Positions 33,845 to 47,460 of a stretch of DNA of 64,000 nucleotides are shown here, in pieces. The number at the start of each line of letters is the position of its first letter. Position 1 is the stretch's first letter. The stretch comes from DATIUV01 sp049322755 (GTDB lineage: Bacteria > Pseudomonadota > Gammaproteobacteria > Burkholderiales > UBA6910). Under the pieces are notes generated by a model, which was given only the letters and a program-made list of their open reading frames with translations, made no database searches and was not told the origin of the DNA. The stretch is from NCBI GenBank assembly GCA_049322755.1, contig JBMOQX010000038.1:1-64000 (forward strand), in the 5' to 3' direction. The translations under genes and the position numbers were made by a program.

Positions 33845-34699
33845 ATGGCGAGACTCAAAGGCCTAGGACGCGGCCTGGACGCATTGCTGGGCGGGCCCGA
33901 GCCCGCGGCGGCCGAGGGCAACCTGCGCACGCTGGCGGTGACAGCGCTGCGCCCGGGACGCTATCAGCCGCGGACCCGGATGGATTCGGCCTCGCTTCAG
34001 GAGCTGGCCGAGTCGATCCGCGCCCAGGGCGTGATCCAGCCGATCCTGGTGCGGCCCATCGCCGAGGACGCCTACGAGATCATCGCCGGCGAGCGGCGCT
34101 GGCGCGCGGCGCAGCTTGCTGGTCTGGATCGCGTTCCCGTGCTGGTGCGGGAGGTCCCCGACAACGCCGCGCTGGCGCTGGCGCTGATCGAGAACATCCA
34201 GCGCGAAGACCTGAACCCGCTGGAGCAGGCGAACGGCATCCAGCGCCTGATCGACGAGTTCGGCATGACTCACCAGCAGGCTGCGGAGGCGGTGGGTTAC
34301 TCCCGCAGCGGCGTGACCAACCTTCTACGGCTGCTCAATCTGGCCCATGCGGTGCAGGAACTGCTGGCGGAAGGCAAGCTCGACATGGGGCACGCCCGCG
34401 CCCTGTTGGCGTTGGCGCCGGCGCAGCAGGTGCAGACCGCGAAGCTGATCGTCGCCCGCGGCCTGTCGGTTCGCGAAACCGAGCGGCTGGTGCAGAAATC
34501 CGAGGCATCGCCGCCAAAGAAGGCCAAGCGCGCCGATCGCGACATCCGCCGCCTTGAGGAAGAAGTATCCGAGCGCCTGGGGGCGACCGTGAACATCAGG
34601 CCCGGGCCGCGCGGTCGCGGCCGGATCATCATTCACTATACCGACCTCGATCACCTCGACGCTCTCCTGGGCCTGCTGAAAGCGCCGCCGCGCAAATAG
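33845..34699 (+). CDS. parB: Chromosome-partitioning protein ParB (Spo0J)
   Basis: CTP-dependent clamp that loads at parS and spreads along DNA. The 284-residue product has the basic N-terminal ParA-stimulating segment (ARLKGLGRGLDALLG), the CTP-binding core with GERRWRAAQLAG and ENIQREDLNPLEQA, a helix-turn-helix (MTHQQAAEAVGYSRSGVTNLLRLL) for parS recognition, and a C-terminal dimerisation domain. The two parS sites seen lie 3.5 kb upstream, between pckG and mnmG. It is the last gene of the mnmG-rsmG-parA-parB run. Confidence 0.97.
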   Translation: MARLKGLGRGLDALLGGPEPAAAEGNLRTLAVTALRPGRYQPRTRMDSASLQELAESIRAQGVIQPILVRPIAEDAYEIIAGERRWRAAQLAGLDRVPVLVREVPDNAALALALIENIQREDLNPLEQANGIQRLIDEFGMTHQQAAEAVGYSRSGVTNLLRLLNLAHAVQELLAEGKLDMGHARALLALAPAQQVQTAKLIVARGLSVRETERLVQKSEASPPKKAKRADRDIRRLEEEVSERLGATVNIRPGPRGRGRIIIHYTDLDHLDALLGLLKAPPRK

Positions 34700-34785
34700 T
34701 GCATTGCAGCAACCGCGCCATTCAGGTAACTCATTGAATCGAATGATCTGGCTGATCGGGCTGACAAAATCCGTGGTCGCGTCCG

Positions 34786-34815
34786 TTGACGGAATCGCAG
34801 CAATCTATCTAAAAT
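34786..34815 (+). promoter_or_regulatory. Candidate atp operon promoter
   Basis: TTGACG (5/6) and TAAAAT (5/6) lie 18 bases apart in the 127-base parB-atpI gap, predicting a transcript start near 34822. This argues against the TTG at 34826 as the atpI start. Confidence 0.55.
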
Positions 34816-34876
34816 TAAAGTCTTTTTGCGCGGCGCCAGGTGTGGGGAAGCACCCTTGCAAGCCGCTCATCGGACC

Positions 34877-36334
<1,458 letters not shown>

Positions 36335-36370
36335 GCGCTGCTTTCCCGCCACTAGAGAAGGAGCGGCCCC

Positions 36371-36841
36371 GTGAACATCAACGCAACGATCATCGGGCAG
36401 ACCATCACCTTCGTGCTGCTGGTGTGGTTCACGATGAGATTCGTGTGGCCCCCGCTGATGAGGGCGATGGACGAGCGCACCAAGCGCATCGCCGACGGCC
36501 TTGCGGCCGCCGAGCGCGGAAAGCACGAGCTTGAACTCGCCGGCAGGCGGTCCACCGAGGTGCTGCGCGACGCCAAGCAGCAGGCGGCAGAAATCGTCGC
36601 CAACGCCGAGCGCCTGGCCGCGCAGCTGGTGGAAGAGGCGAAATCCGCCGCCAAGAGCGAAGGCGAGCGGCTGCTCTCCGGCGCCAAGTCGCAGATCGAG
36701 CAGGAAGTGTTCCGCGCCAAGGAGTCGCTGCGCCAGCAGGTGGCCGCGCTGGCGGTCGCCGGTGCGGAGAAGATTCTGCGCCGCGAGGTGGACCCGAAGG
36801 CCCACGCCGACATCCTGGCGCAGATCGAGAAGGATCTCTGA
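36371..36841 (+). CDS. atpF: ATP synthase Fo subunit b
   Basis: Peripheral-stalk subunit linking Fo to F1. The 156-residue product has one N-terminal membrane helix ([20 protein letters not shown]) and a long charged helix suited to a coiled coil, ending near the delta-contact region. The start is a GTG with AGAAGGAG upstream. It is followed by atpH after seven bases. Confidence 0.96.
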   Translation: MNINATIIGQTITFVLLVWFTMRFVWPPLMRAMDERTKRIADGLAAAERGKHELELAGRRSTEVLRDAKQQAAEIVANAERLAAQLVEEAKSAAKSEGERLLSGAKSQIEQEVFRAKESLRQQVAALAVAGAEKILRREVDPKAHADILAQIEKDL

Positions 36842-36848
36842 TCCAGCC

Positions 36849-37385
36849 ATGGCTGAGCTGACAACCATCGCCCGGCCCTACGCGGAAGCGGTCTTCAAGC
36901 TGGCCCGCGACGCCGGGGCCCTGCCGGCCTGGTCCGAGATGCTGCAGCTGGCGGCGGCCGTGGCGGGGGAGCCCAAGCTGCAGGAGCTGGCCGGAAACCC
37001 CCTGGTTACGCGCAAGCAGCTGGCCGACGTCTTCCTCGGCATCTGCGGGGAGCGCCTGAACGGCGAGGCGCGCAATTTCATCCAGGTGCTGGTGGAGAAC
37101 GACCGCCTGGTGCTGCTGCCCCAGATCCGCGAGATGTACGAGGACCTGCGCCGGCGGCACGAGGGCGTGCTGGAAGTGGCGATCGAATCCGCATTTCCGC
37201 TCGACGATGCGCAGCGGGCGGAGCTGGTGCGCCGGCTCCAGGCGAAGTATGGCCGCACGGTCAGCGCGTCGGTGACGGTGTCGCCCGAGCTGATCGGCGG
37301 GGTACGCATTCACGTAGGCGACGAGGTGCTGGACGCTTCGGTACGCGCGCGGCTGGACGCCATGCAGGCGTCCCTGCTGCGGTAA
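36849..37385 (+). CDS. atpH: ATP synthase F1 subunit delta
   Basis: Connects the peripheral stalk to the top of the alpha/beta hexamer. From the ATG at 36849 the product is 178 residues, beginning MAELTTIARPYAEAVFKLARDAG and containing the conserved C-terminal SPELIGGVRIHVGDEVLDASVRARLD. Upstream in-frame codons overlap atpF and are not family-like. Confidence 0.96.
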   Translation: MAELTTIARPYAEAVFKLARDAGALPAWSEMLQLAAAVAGEPKLQELAGNPLVTRKQLADVFLGICGERLNGEARNFIQVLVENDRLVLLPQIREMYEDLRRRHEGVLEVAIESAFPLDDAQRAELVRRLQAKYGRTVSASVTVSPELIGGVRIHVGDEVLDASVRARLDAMQASLLR

Positions 37386-37472
37386 GCGCAGCCGTCGGCG
37401 CGGGCGCAGTCGGGCCCGGCAGGTTTACGGCCGCTCCGGCGAGCGGGGCGGCCAAATTATCGAGGAGTGATC

Positions 37473-39014
<1,542 letters not shown>

Positions 39015-39026
39015 GGGCCCGCCGCC

Positions 39027-41328
<2,302 letters not shown>

Positions 41329-41337
41329 GGAACCGAC

Positions 41338-41757
41338 ATGCCGACCACGATGCACGTGGAAGTGGTGAGCGCGGAGGAGTCCATCTACTCGGGACCCGCC
41401 GAGTTCCTGGTGGCCCCGGGCGTCGAGGGGGAGCTGGGCATTTACGCCCGTCACACGCCGCTGCTCACCCGCATCAAGCCCGGCGCGCTGCGCATCAAGG
41501 TGCCGCTCAAGAGCGAAGAGGAGGTCGTCTACGTCTCGGGCGGCATCCTGGAAGTCCAGCCGGCTCAGGTGACCGTGCTGGCGGACACCGCCGTACGCGC
41601 CCATGATCTGGACGAAGCCAAGGCGCTGGAGGCCAAGAAGGCGGCGGAAGAGGCGGTCAAGAACAAGACCTCCAAGCTGGAGATCGCGCGGGCCCAGGCC
41701 GAGCTGGCGGAAGCCGCGGCGCAGCTGGCCGCCATCCGGAAGCTGCGCAAGAAGTGA
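41338..41757 (+). CDS. atpC: ATP synthase F1 subunit epsilon
   Basis: Rotor subunit that couples the c-ring to gamma and can inhibit hydrolysis. The 139-residue product has the N-terminal beta-sandwich ([40 protein letters not shown]) and a C-terminal two-helix region rich in Ala, Lys and Glu. It ends the operon and is followed by a strong terminator. Confidence 0.97.
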   Translation: MPTTMHVEVVSAEESIYSGPAEFLVAPGVEGELGIYARHTPLLTRIKPGALRIKVPLKSEEEVVYVSGGILEVQPAQVTVLADTAVRAHDLDEAKALEAKKAAEEAVKNKTSKLEIARAQAELAEAAAQLAAIRKLRKK

Positions 41758-41775
41758 TTGCGCCTCGGGTCCCGG

Positions 41776-41806
41776 AAAGGCAGCCGGAGCGGCTGCCTTT
41801 TTTGTT
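41776..41806 (+). terminator. Rho-independent terminator of the atp operon
   Basis: AAAGGCAGCC and GGCTGCCTTT form a 10-bp stem with a 5-base loop, followed by TTTG(TTT). It lies 18 bases after atpC and 28 before glmU. Confidence 0.92.
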
Positions 41807-41833
41807 TATACTCGTTACATAAGCACACGCGCC

Positions 41834-43204
41834 ATGGCATCGCTCCACGTCGTCATCCTCGCCGCCGGCAAGGGCACCCGCATGTGCTCCGAGCGGGCGA
41901 AAGTGCTGCATCCGCTGGCGGGCCGGCCGCTGGCCCAGCACGTCATCGACACCGCCCGCCGCCTCAAGCCCGACGGCATCGTGCTAGTTTACGGGCATGG
42001 CGGGGATGAAGTGCCGTCGGCCCTTGGCGCGACAGGACTCATCTTCGTGAAGCAGGAGCCCCAGCTGGGCACCGGCCACGCCGTGCAGCAGGCGCTGCCC
42101 AAACTGCCCAGGGGCGGCGTTACGCTGGTGCTCTACGGCGACGTGCCGCTGGTGAGCCCGGCGACGCTGCGCCGTCTCGCCGGCCGCGGCGCCGAGGGCC
42201 GTCTGACGCTGCTCACCGCCGAGTTGCCCGATCCGGCCGGCTACGGCCGTATCGTGCGCGACGCGTCCGGCGGCGTCGCGCGCATCGTCGAGCACAAGGA
42301 CGCTGACGCCCGGACGCGCGCGATCCGCGAGATCAGCACCGGCATCCTGTGCGCGCCCACCGGGCGGTTGCGGGGCTGGCTCGCACGGATCAAGAACGAC
42401 AACGCGCAGCGCGAGTATTACCTGACCGACATCGTCGCGCTGGCCGTGGCGGACCGCTTCCCGGTGCGCGCAGTGCGGGTCGACGATCCCACCGAGGTGC
42501 TGGGCGTCAACAGCAAGGCGCAGCTCGCTGACCTGGAGCGGCGCCTGCAGCGCGGCATCGCCGAGCGGCTGCTGGCGGACGGCGTCACGCTGGCCGATCC
42601 GGAGCGCCTCGACGTGCGCGGCCAGCTTACCTGCGGCCGCGACGTCGTCATCGATGTCGGCTGCGTGTTCGAAGGCGAGGTGCAGCTCGCCGACGGCGTG
42701 CATGTCGGCCCCTACTGCGTGGTGCGCGACTGCCGCGTCGGCGCCGGAACCGCGATCGCCGCCTACTCGCTGCTGGACTCGGCGGATGTCGGCCGGGACT
42801 GCCGCATCGGCCCCTACGCGCGGCTGCGTCCCGGTGCCCGGCTGGCGGCGGACGTCCACGTGGGCAACTTCGTCGAAGTGAAGAACAGCCGCATCGGCCG
42901 CGGCAGCAAGGCCAACCACCTGTCCTACGTCGGCGACACCGACGTGGGGCGCGACGTCAACATCGGCGCGGGCACCATCACCTGCAACTACGACGGCGTG
43001 AACAAGCACCGCACCGTGATCGCCGACGGCGCCTTCATCGGCTCCGACACCCAGCTGGTGGCGCCGGTTAAAGTCGGGAGGAACGCCACGCTGGGCGCAG
43101 GCACCACGCTCACGCGCGATGCGCCGGCGGGCAAGCTCACGCTCTCGCGCGCGACCCAAGTCACCGTCGACAGCTGGCAACGGCCGGTCAAAAAGGAAAA
43201 GTAG
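41834..43204 (+). CDS. glmU: Bifunctional GlmU (GlcN-1-P acetyltransferase / GlcNAc-1-P uridyltransferase)
   Basis: Makes UDP-N-acetylglucosamine for peptidoglycan and lipopolysaccharide. The 456-residue product has the N-terminal uridyltransferase domain ([28 protein letters not shown]-like segment [15 protein letters not shown]) and a C-terminal left-handed beta-helix with hexapeptide repeats. The latter includes [30 protein letters not shown] and [19 protein letters not shown]. The ATG at 41834 is chosen because upstream codons lie in atpC. glmS follows after 15 bases. Confidence 0.96.
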   Translation: MASLHVVILAAGKGTRMCSERAKVLHPLAGRPLAQHVIDTARRLKPDGIVLVYGHGGDEVPSALGATGLIFVKQEPQLGTGHAVQQALPKLPRGGVTLVLYGDVPLVSPATLRRLAGRGAEGRLTLLTAELPDPAGYGRIVRDASGGVARIVEHKDADARTRAIREISTGILCAPTGRLRGWLARIKNDNAQREYYLTDIVALAVADRFPVRAVRVDDPTEVLGVNSKAQLADLERRLQRGIAERLLADGVTLADPERLDVRGQLTCGRDVVIDVGCVFEGEVQLADGVHVGPYCVVRDCRVGAGTAIAAYSLLDSADVGRDCRIGPYARLRPGARLAADVHVGNFVEVKNSRIGRGSKANHLSYVGDTDVGRDVNIGAGTITCNYDGVNKHRTVIADGAFIGSDTQLVAPVKVGRNATLGAGTTLTRDAPAGKLTLSRATQVTVDSWQRPVKKEK

Positions 43205-43219
43205 GGAGCAACGAACAGC

Positions 43220-45046
43220 ATGTGCGGAATCGTCGGGGCAATCGCCCAGCGCAATGTAGTACCGATCCTGGTGGAGGGACTCCAGCGCCTCGAGTACCGC
43301 GGGTACGATTCGGCCGGCTTGGCCGTGCGGCAGGCTGCGGGGGGCCTGCACCGGATCAGGGCGGTCGGTAAGGTTTCCATGCTCCGGCAACTGCTGGACC
43401 AAGAGCCCATCGAGGGCGATCTGGGTATCGCGCACACGCGCTGGGCCACCCACGGCATGCCGGCAGAGCGGAATGCCCATCCGCACATGAGCGGCGAGAC
43501 CGTGGCGGTGGTGCACAACGGCATTATTGAGAACCACTCGGAGTTGCGGGACGAGCTAAAGGCCTGCGGTTTCTTGTTCACCTCGGACACGGACACCGAG
43601 GTAATCGCACATTTGCTTGCTCTGATTCTGAAGACCGAGCCAAACCTTTTGCGGGCGGTTCAGCAGGCGGTAAAGCGCTTGGTGGGGGCCTACGCGCTGG
43701 CGGTTGCAAGCCCCAACGATCCGGACCGGCTGGTCGTGGCACGCGCCGGAAGCCCGCTGGTTATCGGCCTAGGCTTGGGCGAGAACTTTATCGCCTCAGA
43801 CGTATTTGCGCTGCTTCCGGTTACCCAGCGTTTCGTGTTCCTTGAAGAGGGGGATGTGGCCGAAATCGGCCGTGATGTCGTCCGGGTTTTCGATGCGCAG
43901 GGGCTTCTCGCGGAACGCGCCGAGCGGCTGTCGCAGCTCTCGGCGTCAACGGTCGACAAGGGCCCATACCGACACTACATGCTCAAGGAGATCTTCGAGC
44001 AGCCCGCCGTAATTGCTGAGACACTGGAGGGGCGCATCCATAAGGGTCGCCTTCTCGAGGAGAGCTTTGGGCACGAGGCGACGGCGCTGCTGGACCGCGC
44101 CAAAAGCGTGCAAATTGTCGCATGTGGCACCAGCTATCACGCCGGCATGGTGGCGCGCTACTGGCTGGAAGAAGTTGGGGTTCCCTGTGCGGTGGAAGTG
44201 GCGAGTGAGTACCGATATCGCAAGGTGATGGTAGCCCCGGACACGCTGTTCCTGTCCATCTCCCAGTCCGGGGAGACGGCCGACACGCTGGCGGCGCTGC
44301 GCGGATCCCGCAAGATGGGTTACATCGGCTCCATGACCATCTGCAACGTGCCGGAAAGCTCCCTGGTGCGGGAATCCGACGTAGCGCTCATGACGCGCGC
44401 CGGCCCGGAAATCGGCGTGGCCTCCACCAAGGCCTTCACAACCCAGTTGACCGCACTGCGTCTGCTAACCCTTGCACTCGCCCGCCGTCGTGGCGGTAGC
44501 CGGGAGCGGGAGACCGAGTTGGTGAACGAACTCCATGCGCTCCCGCGCCAAGTGGAGGTCGTGCTGCAGCTTTCTGAGGCGATCGAGGCCATGGCCGCGA
44601 GCTTCGCAGACAAGATTCACGCCTTGTTCCTGGGCCGAGGGGCGTTTTTCCCGATCGCCTTGGAAGGGGCGCTGAAGATGAAGGAGATTTCTTACATCCA
44701 CGCGGAGGCTTACCCGGCTGGCGAGCTCAAGCACGGGCCGCTGGCGCTGGTGGATGCAGCCATGCCGGTGGTTTGCGCGCTGCCCAATGATCCGCTGTTG
44801 GACAAGGTGCTGTCCAACCTTCAAGAGGTGCGCGCTCGCGGTGGCGAGCTGTTCCTGTTTTCGGACCATGCTGTAAAGATCGAGCTGGACAAGTTCCAGA
44901 ACCTCACCCTTTCTGACATCTGCCCGAGTACCGCGCCCATTACTTATAGCGTACCGCTGCAATTACTTGCCTATCACGTGGCTGTGCTGCGCGGCACCGA
45001 CGTAGATCAGCCGAGAAATCTCGCGAAATCAGTTACCGTCGAATAA
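43220..45046 (+). CDS. glmS: Glutamine-fructose-6-phosphate aminotransferase (isomerizing)
   Basis: Makes glucosamine-6-phosphate from fructose-6-phosphate and glutamine, the first committed step to UDP-GlcNAc. The 608-residue product starts MCGIVGAIAQ, with Cys2 as glutaminase nucleophile after Met removal. It has RWATHGMP and HNGIIENH in the glutaminase domain, two SIS domains (CGTSYHAG, SISQSGETADTLAALR, AEAYPAGELKHGPLALV) and the C-terminal LAKSVTVE. Large parts of the gene, roughly 43.5-45.0 kb, use more A/T-ending codons (for example TTG, CTT, GTA) than the neighbours, which may mean a different history. Confidence 0.96.
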   Translation: MCGIVGAIAQRNVVPILVEGLQRLEYRGYDSAGLAVRQAAGGLHRIRAVGKVSMLRQLLDQEPIEGDLGIAHTRWATHGMPAERNAHPHMSGETVAVVHNGIIENHSELRDELKACGFLFTSDTDTEVIAHLLALILKTEPNLLRAVQQAVKRLVGAYALAVASPNDPDRLVVARAGSPLVIGLGLGENFIASDVFALLPVTQRFVFLEEGDVAEIGRDVVRVFDAQGLLAERAERLSQLSASTVDKGPYRHYMLKEIFEQPAVIAETLEGRIHKGRLLEESFGHEATALLDRAKSVQIVACGTSYHAGMVARYWLEEVGVPCAVEVASEYRYRKVMVAPDTLFLSISQSGETADTLAALRGSRKMGYIGSMTICNVPESSLVRESDVALMTRAGPEIGVASTKAFTTQLTALRLLTLALARRRGGSRERETELVNELHALPRQVEVVLQLSEAIEAMAASFADKIHALFLGRGAFFPIALEGALKMKEISYIHAEAYPAGELKHGPLALVDAAMPVVCALPNDPLLDKVLSNLQEVRARGGELFLFSDHAVKIELDKFQNLTLSDICPSTAPITYSVPLQLLAYHVAVLRGTDVDQPRNLAKSVTVE

Positions 45047-45226
45047 GGCGGGGGCTTCACGTGATGTCGACCGCCTGGCTTGCCGATGGCCGGTCAACCG
45101 CCCGCGGTTTGGGTCTGACACGTTCTCGTGCCACCGGTATCGTTTGCGCCGCCGTTTGTCGCGATCAGGTGACACCAGATTTATTCTCTCGGTTCATGAC
45201 GTTGCCTGTGACAGCGGGGTGTGGGC

Positions 45227-45242
45227 GTCGCTCTTGAGCGAC
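45227..45242. promoter_or_regulatory. Inverted repeat, possible activator site
   Basis: GTCGCTC-TT-GAGCGAC is a perfect 7-bp dyad centred about 91 bases upstream of the start predicted from the sigma-54 promoter at 45299-45314. That is the usual distance for an enhancer-binding protein. The cognate activator is unknown. Confidence 0.4.
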
Positions 45243-45298
45243 AACGTGGTTCGCCGCTTCCACGTCAGGTGTCTAATTAGATGCAGGTTTTTCTCGGC

Positions 45299-45314
45299 TG
45301 GCACGCGCATTGCA
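45299..45314 (+). promoter_or_regulatory. Sigma-54 promoter of the bactofilin gene
   Basis: TGGCACG-N4-TTGCA matches the sigma-54 consensus at every conserved position, with GG (45300-45301) and GC (45312-45313) exactly 10 bases apart. The predicted start is near 45325, leaving a leader of about 58 bases to the ATG at 45383. Confidence 0.75.
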
Positions 45315-45382
45315 CGAGGGTTTCCTGTTCACCCTTCCGCCCGACGAGGGGAAACCCGCTCATCCCAACGAAAGGAGACTTC

Positions 45383-45949
45383 ATGTTCAACAAGGACAGC
45401 GTCTTTAGCAAAGACAAAGGACGCTCCGGCTATCTCGATCGCACGCCCGCAACGCCGCGCAGTGACGTGGACCCTCTGCGCAGCGGCAGCGCGCCGCGCA
45501 GCAGCACCGCTCAAACGGAATCGGCCGACGAGCGCGCGGCGCGCGAGGCGTCGTCCTCGCAGGAACCCAAGGGCAGCCGCCTCATCGTGGGACCCAACAT
45601 CAAGCTCAAGGGCGCGGAGATCGCCGATTGCGACACGCTGGTCGTGGAAGGGCGCGTCGAGGCGTCCATGTCCAGCCGCGTGATGGAGATCGCCGAGCAG
45701 GGCGTGTTTTCGGGTACCGCCGGCGTCGACGTGGTGGAGATCAAGGGCCGCTTCGAAGGCGACCTGACGGTGCGCAAGCGCCTGGTGATTTACTCCACGG
45801 GGCGCGTCAGCGGCAAGATCCGTTACGGCGCGCTGTCGATCGAGGAAGGCGGCGAGATCGGCGGCGACGTCGGCCGTTTGGACGCCAAAGGCGACGCTCA
45901 GGTGCCCCGCATGACACCGGCCGCCGAGCCGACCCACGCCAAGGCCTGA
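45383..45949 (+). CDS. Bactofilin family protein
   Basis: Bactofilins polymerise without nucleotides into filaments that organise the cell envelope, polarity or appendages. The 188-residue product has a disordered, polar N-terminal tail (about 1-70) and a beta-helical core (about 75-165) of regularly spaced Gly and hydrophobic residues (LIVGPNIKLKGAEIADCDTLVVEGRVEA... GVVEIKGRFEGDLTVRKRLVIY-type turns), then a short tail. AAAGGAGA precedes the ATG at 45383; the longer open frame from 45281 would start at the promoter itself. It stands alone between glmS and a convergent SDR gene and appears to be sigma-54 controlled. Confidence 0.88.
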   Translation: MFNKDSVFSKDKGRSGYLDRTPATPRSDVDPLRSGSAPRSSTAQTESADERAAREASSSQEPKGSRLIVGPNIKLKGAEIADCDTLVVEGRVEASMSSRVMEIAEQGVFSGTAGVDVVEIKGRFEGDLTVRKRLVIYSTGRVSGKIRYGALSIEEGGEIGGDVGRLDAKGDAQVPRMTPAAEPTHAKA

Positions 45950-45957
45950 CCGTCGGA

Positions 45958-45997
45958 CCCCGGGCCGACGTCAGCTCCCGTCGTCGGCCCGGGGTTT
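45958..45997 (+). terminator. Terminator-like hairpin after the bactofilin gene
   Basis: A perfect 13-bp GC-rich stem (45958-45970 with 45982-45994) and an 11-base loop is followed by a short TTT. Its loop and right arm overlap the last codons and stop of the convergent SDR gene. Confidence 0.6.
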
Positions 45998-46735
45998 GCG
46001 GGGGGCGCGCGCGAACAGGGCGTCGTAGAGCGCCGGTGGCAGCATGCGGAGGATGCGCGCGACGATCGCCATCTGCCAGGGCACCACGGCAATTCGCCGC
46101 CGCCGCGCGATGATGCGCGCGATGCGGCGGGCGGCCTCGTCGGCGTCGAGGATGAACGGCATGCGGTAGGGGTTGCGCGCGGTCATGGGCGTGCGGACGT
46201 AGCCCGGGCACACCGTGACCACGTCCACGCCCGAGCCGCGCAGCTCGACGCGCAGGCTTTCGAGGTAGGTGATGGCTGCCGCCTTGGACGCCGAGTAGGC
46301 GCCGGCGCCGGGCAGGCCGCGCAAGCCGGCGACGCTGGCAATGCCCGCCAGCACCCCGTCGCCGGCCGCGCGCATCGGCGCGAGGAACGGCTGGAAGGTG
46401 TGGACCAAGCCCAGGAGGTTGGTTTCGACGACGCCACGGAACCGCTCGGCGTCCGCGGCATGATCGGTAAGGGTGCCGACGCTGACGCCGGCGTTGCCGA
46501 TCACCAGGTCCGGCGCGCCCGCCTGATCCAGAAACCGGCTCGCAGCGGTCTGCATGGCCGCAGCATCCCGCACGTCGGCGGCCAGCCGCACGGCCGAAGG
46601 CTGATCGCCAAACGCCGCCGCCAGCGATTCCGCGCGCCGGGCGATCGCGCCGACAGTGGCCCCCAGCGCGAGATAGTGCCGGGCCAGGGCCAATCCAAGC
46701 CCGCTCGAAGCGCCGGTGACGACAACGCGGCGCAC
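45971..46735 (-). CDS. Short-chain dehydrogenase/reductase
   Basis: NAD(P)-dependent oxidoreductase of unknown substrate. The 254-residue product has the cofactor motif TGASSGLGLALA, the NAG motif in VIGNAGVS, a catalytic serine in GIASVAG, and YSASK with the catalytic Tyr and Lys. A basic C-terminal extension (RIIARRRRIAVVPWQMAIVARILRM) with a hydrophobic patch may contact the membrane. Its position after dsbA is common in betaproteobacteria. It is the last gene of the minus-strand run from pilQ side. Confidence 0.9.
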   Translation of the reverse strand: MRRVVVTGASSGLGLALARHYLALGATVGAIARRAESLAAAFGDQPSAVRLAADVRDAAAMQTAASRFLDQAGAPDLVIGNAGVSVGTLTDHAADAERFRGVVETNLLGLVHTFQPFLAPMRAAGDGVLAGIASVAGLRGLPGAGAYSASKAAAITYLESLRVELRGSGVDVVTVCPGYVRTPMTARNPYRMPFILDADEAARRIARIIARRRRIAVVPWQMAIVARILRMLPPALYDALFARAPRKPRADDGS

Positions 46736-46748
46736 GCGGCGCGCGGGG

Positions 46749-47411
46749 CTAACGCTTGGTCACGCGCTCCGCGCGCGCCTTCTTGATGAGCTCGTCCATC
46801 ACCGCAACGGTCCCTTGGGGCGACCCCGTATAGGTGCCGGACGTGACATAGCGTCCCGCCACCACCACCGTGGGCACCCCGCGCAGCTGATAGTCGCGGG
46901 TGATCTGCACGGACTGCATCACCTTGCTCTGGACCGCGAACGAGTTGTAGGTGTCGGCGAATTTCTTGCGGTCGACGCCCTTCTTGGCCATCCAGTCGAA
47001 CAGCGCCTGCTCGTTGCCGAGAAGGTCGATCTGGTCGAGGTGGATTGCGTCATATACCGCGTCGTTGAGGCGGTCGAACTCGCCCAGCGCTTCCAGCGCG
47101 TAAAAGATCTTGGCGCCGGCGACCCAGGTGGGCCGCAGCACGCCCTGCCGGTCCGGGAACACGACCGGCACGTAGTGGATATTGACGTCCGCAGGCTTCT
47201 GCTTCTTCCACTGGTTCAGGTGCGGGTGCAGGTCGAAGCAGTGGGGGCACCCGTACCAGAAGAACTCGATCACTTCGACCTTGCCGTCGGTGGCTGTGGG
47301 CTGGGCGGGATTCAGAACCACGTATTCCTTGCCCGCGGTGGGCGCGGCGAGAACAGGGGCCGCCAGAATTCCCAGCACCGCCGCCAGCGCGATCGTGCGT
47401 ATCAGATGCAT
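46749..47411 (-). CDS. dsbA: Thiol:disulfide interchange protein DsbA
   Basis: Periplasmic oxidase that introduces disulfide bonds into exported proteins. The 220-residue product has a signal peptide (MHLIRTIALAAVLGILAAPVLA, cleavage near residue 22), the active site CPHC in FFWYGCPHCFDLHP, and the cis-proline segment LRGVPTVVVAGRYV in the thioredoxin fold. It begins 49 bases after the SPOR/FtsN gene and lies 13 bases before the SDR gene. Confidence 0.95.
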   Translation of the reverse strand: MHLIRTIALAAVLGILAAPVLAAPTAGKEYVVLNPAQPTATDGKVEVIEFFWYGCPHCFDLHPHLNQWKKQKPADVNIHYVPVVFPDRQGVLRPTWVAGAKIFYALEALGEFDRLNDAVYDAIHLDQIDLLGNEQALFDWMAKKGVDRKKFADTYNSFAVQSKVMQSVQITRDYQLRGVPTVVVAGRYVTSGTYTGSPQGTVAVMDELIKKARAERVTKR

Positions 47412-47460
47412 TGTCTTCTCCCTCGTCAGGTGGACCGCGGACGCCCGCGAACTCGGGCTG

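Larger units (their letters stand above)
45047..45382. other. 336-bp gap between glmS and the bactofilin gene
   Basis: No gene is supported. The right half holds a sigma-54 type promoter (45299-45314) and an upstream inverted repeat (45227-45242). The left half has no clear terminator for glmS. AAAGGAGA lies just before the bactofilin ATG. Confidence 0.6.

Noticed and set aside
43205..43219. glmS ribozyme or riboswitch before glmS
   Set aside because: Only 15 bases separate glmU and glmS, too little for any such element; none is expected in this class.
45054..45067. Third parS site after glmS (GCTTCACGTGATGT)
   Set aside because: Only 10 of 14 core positions match and both half-sites are broken.
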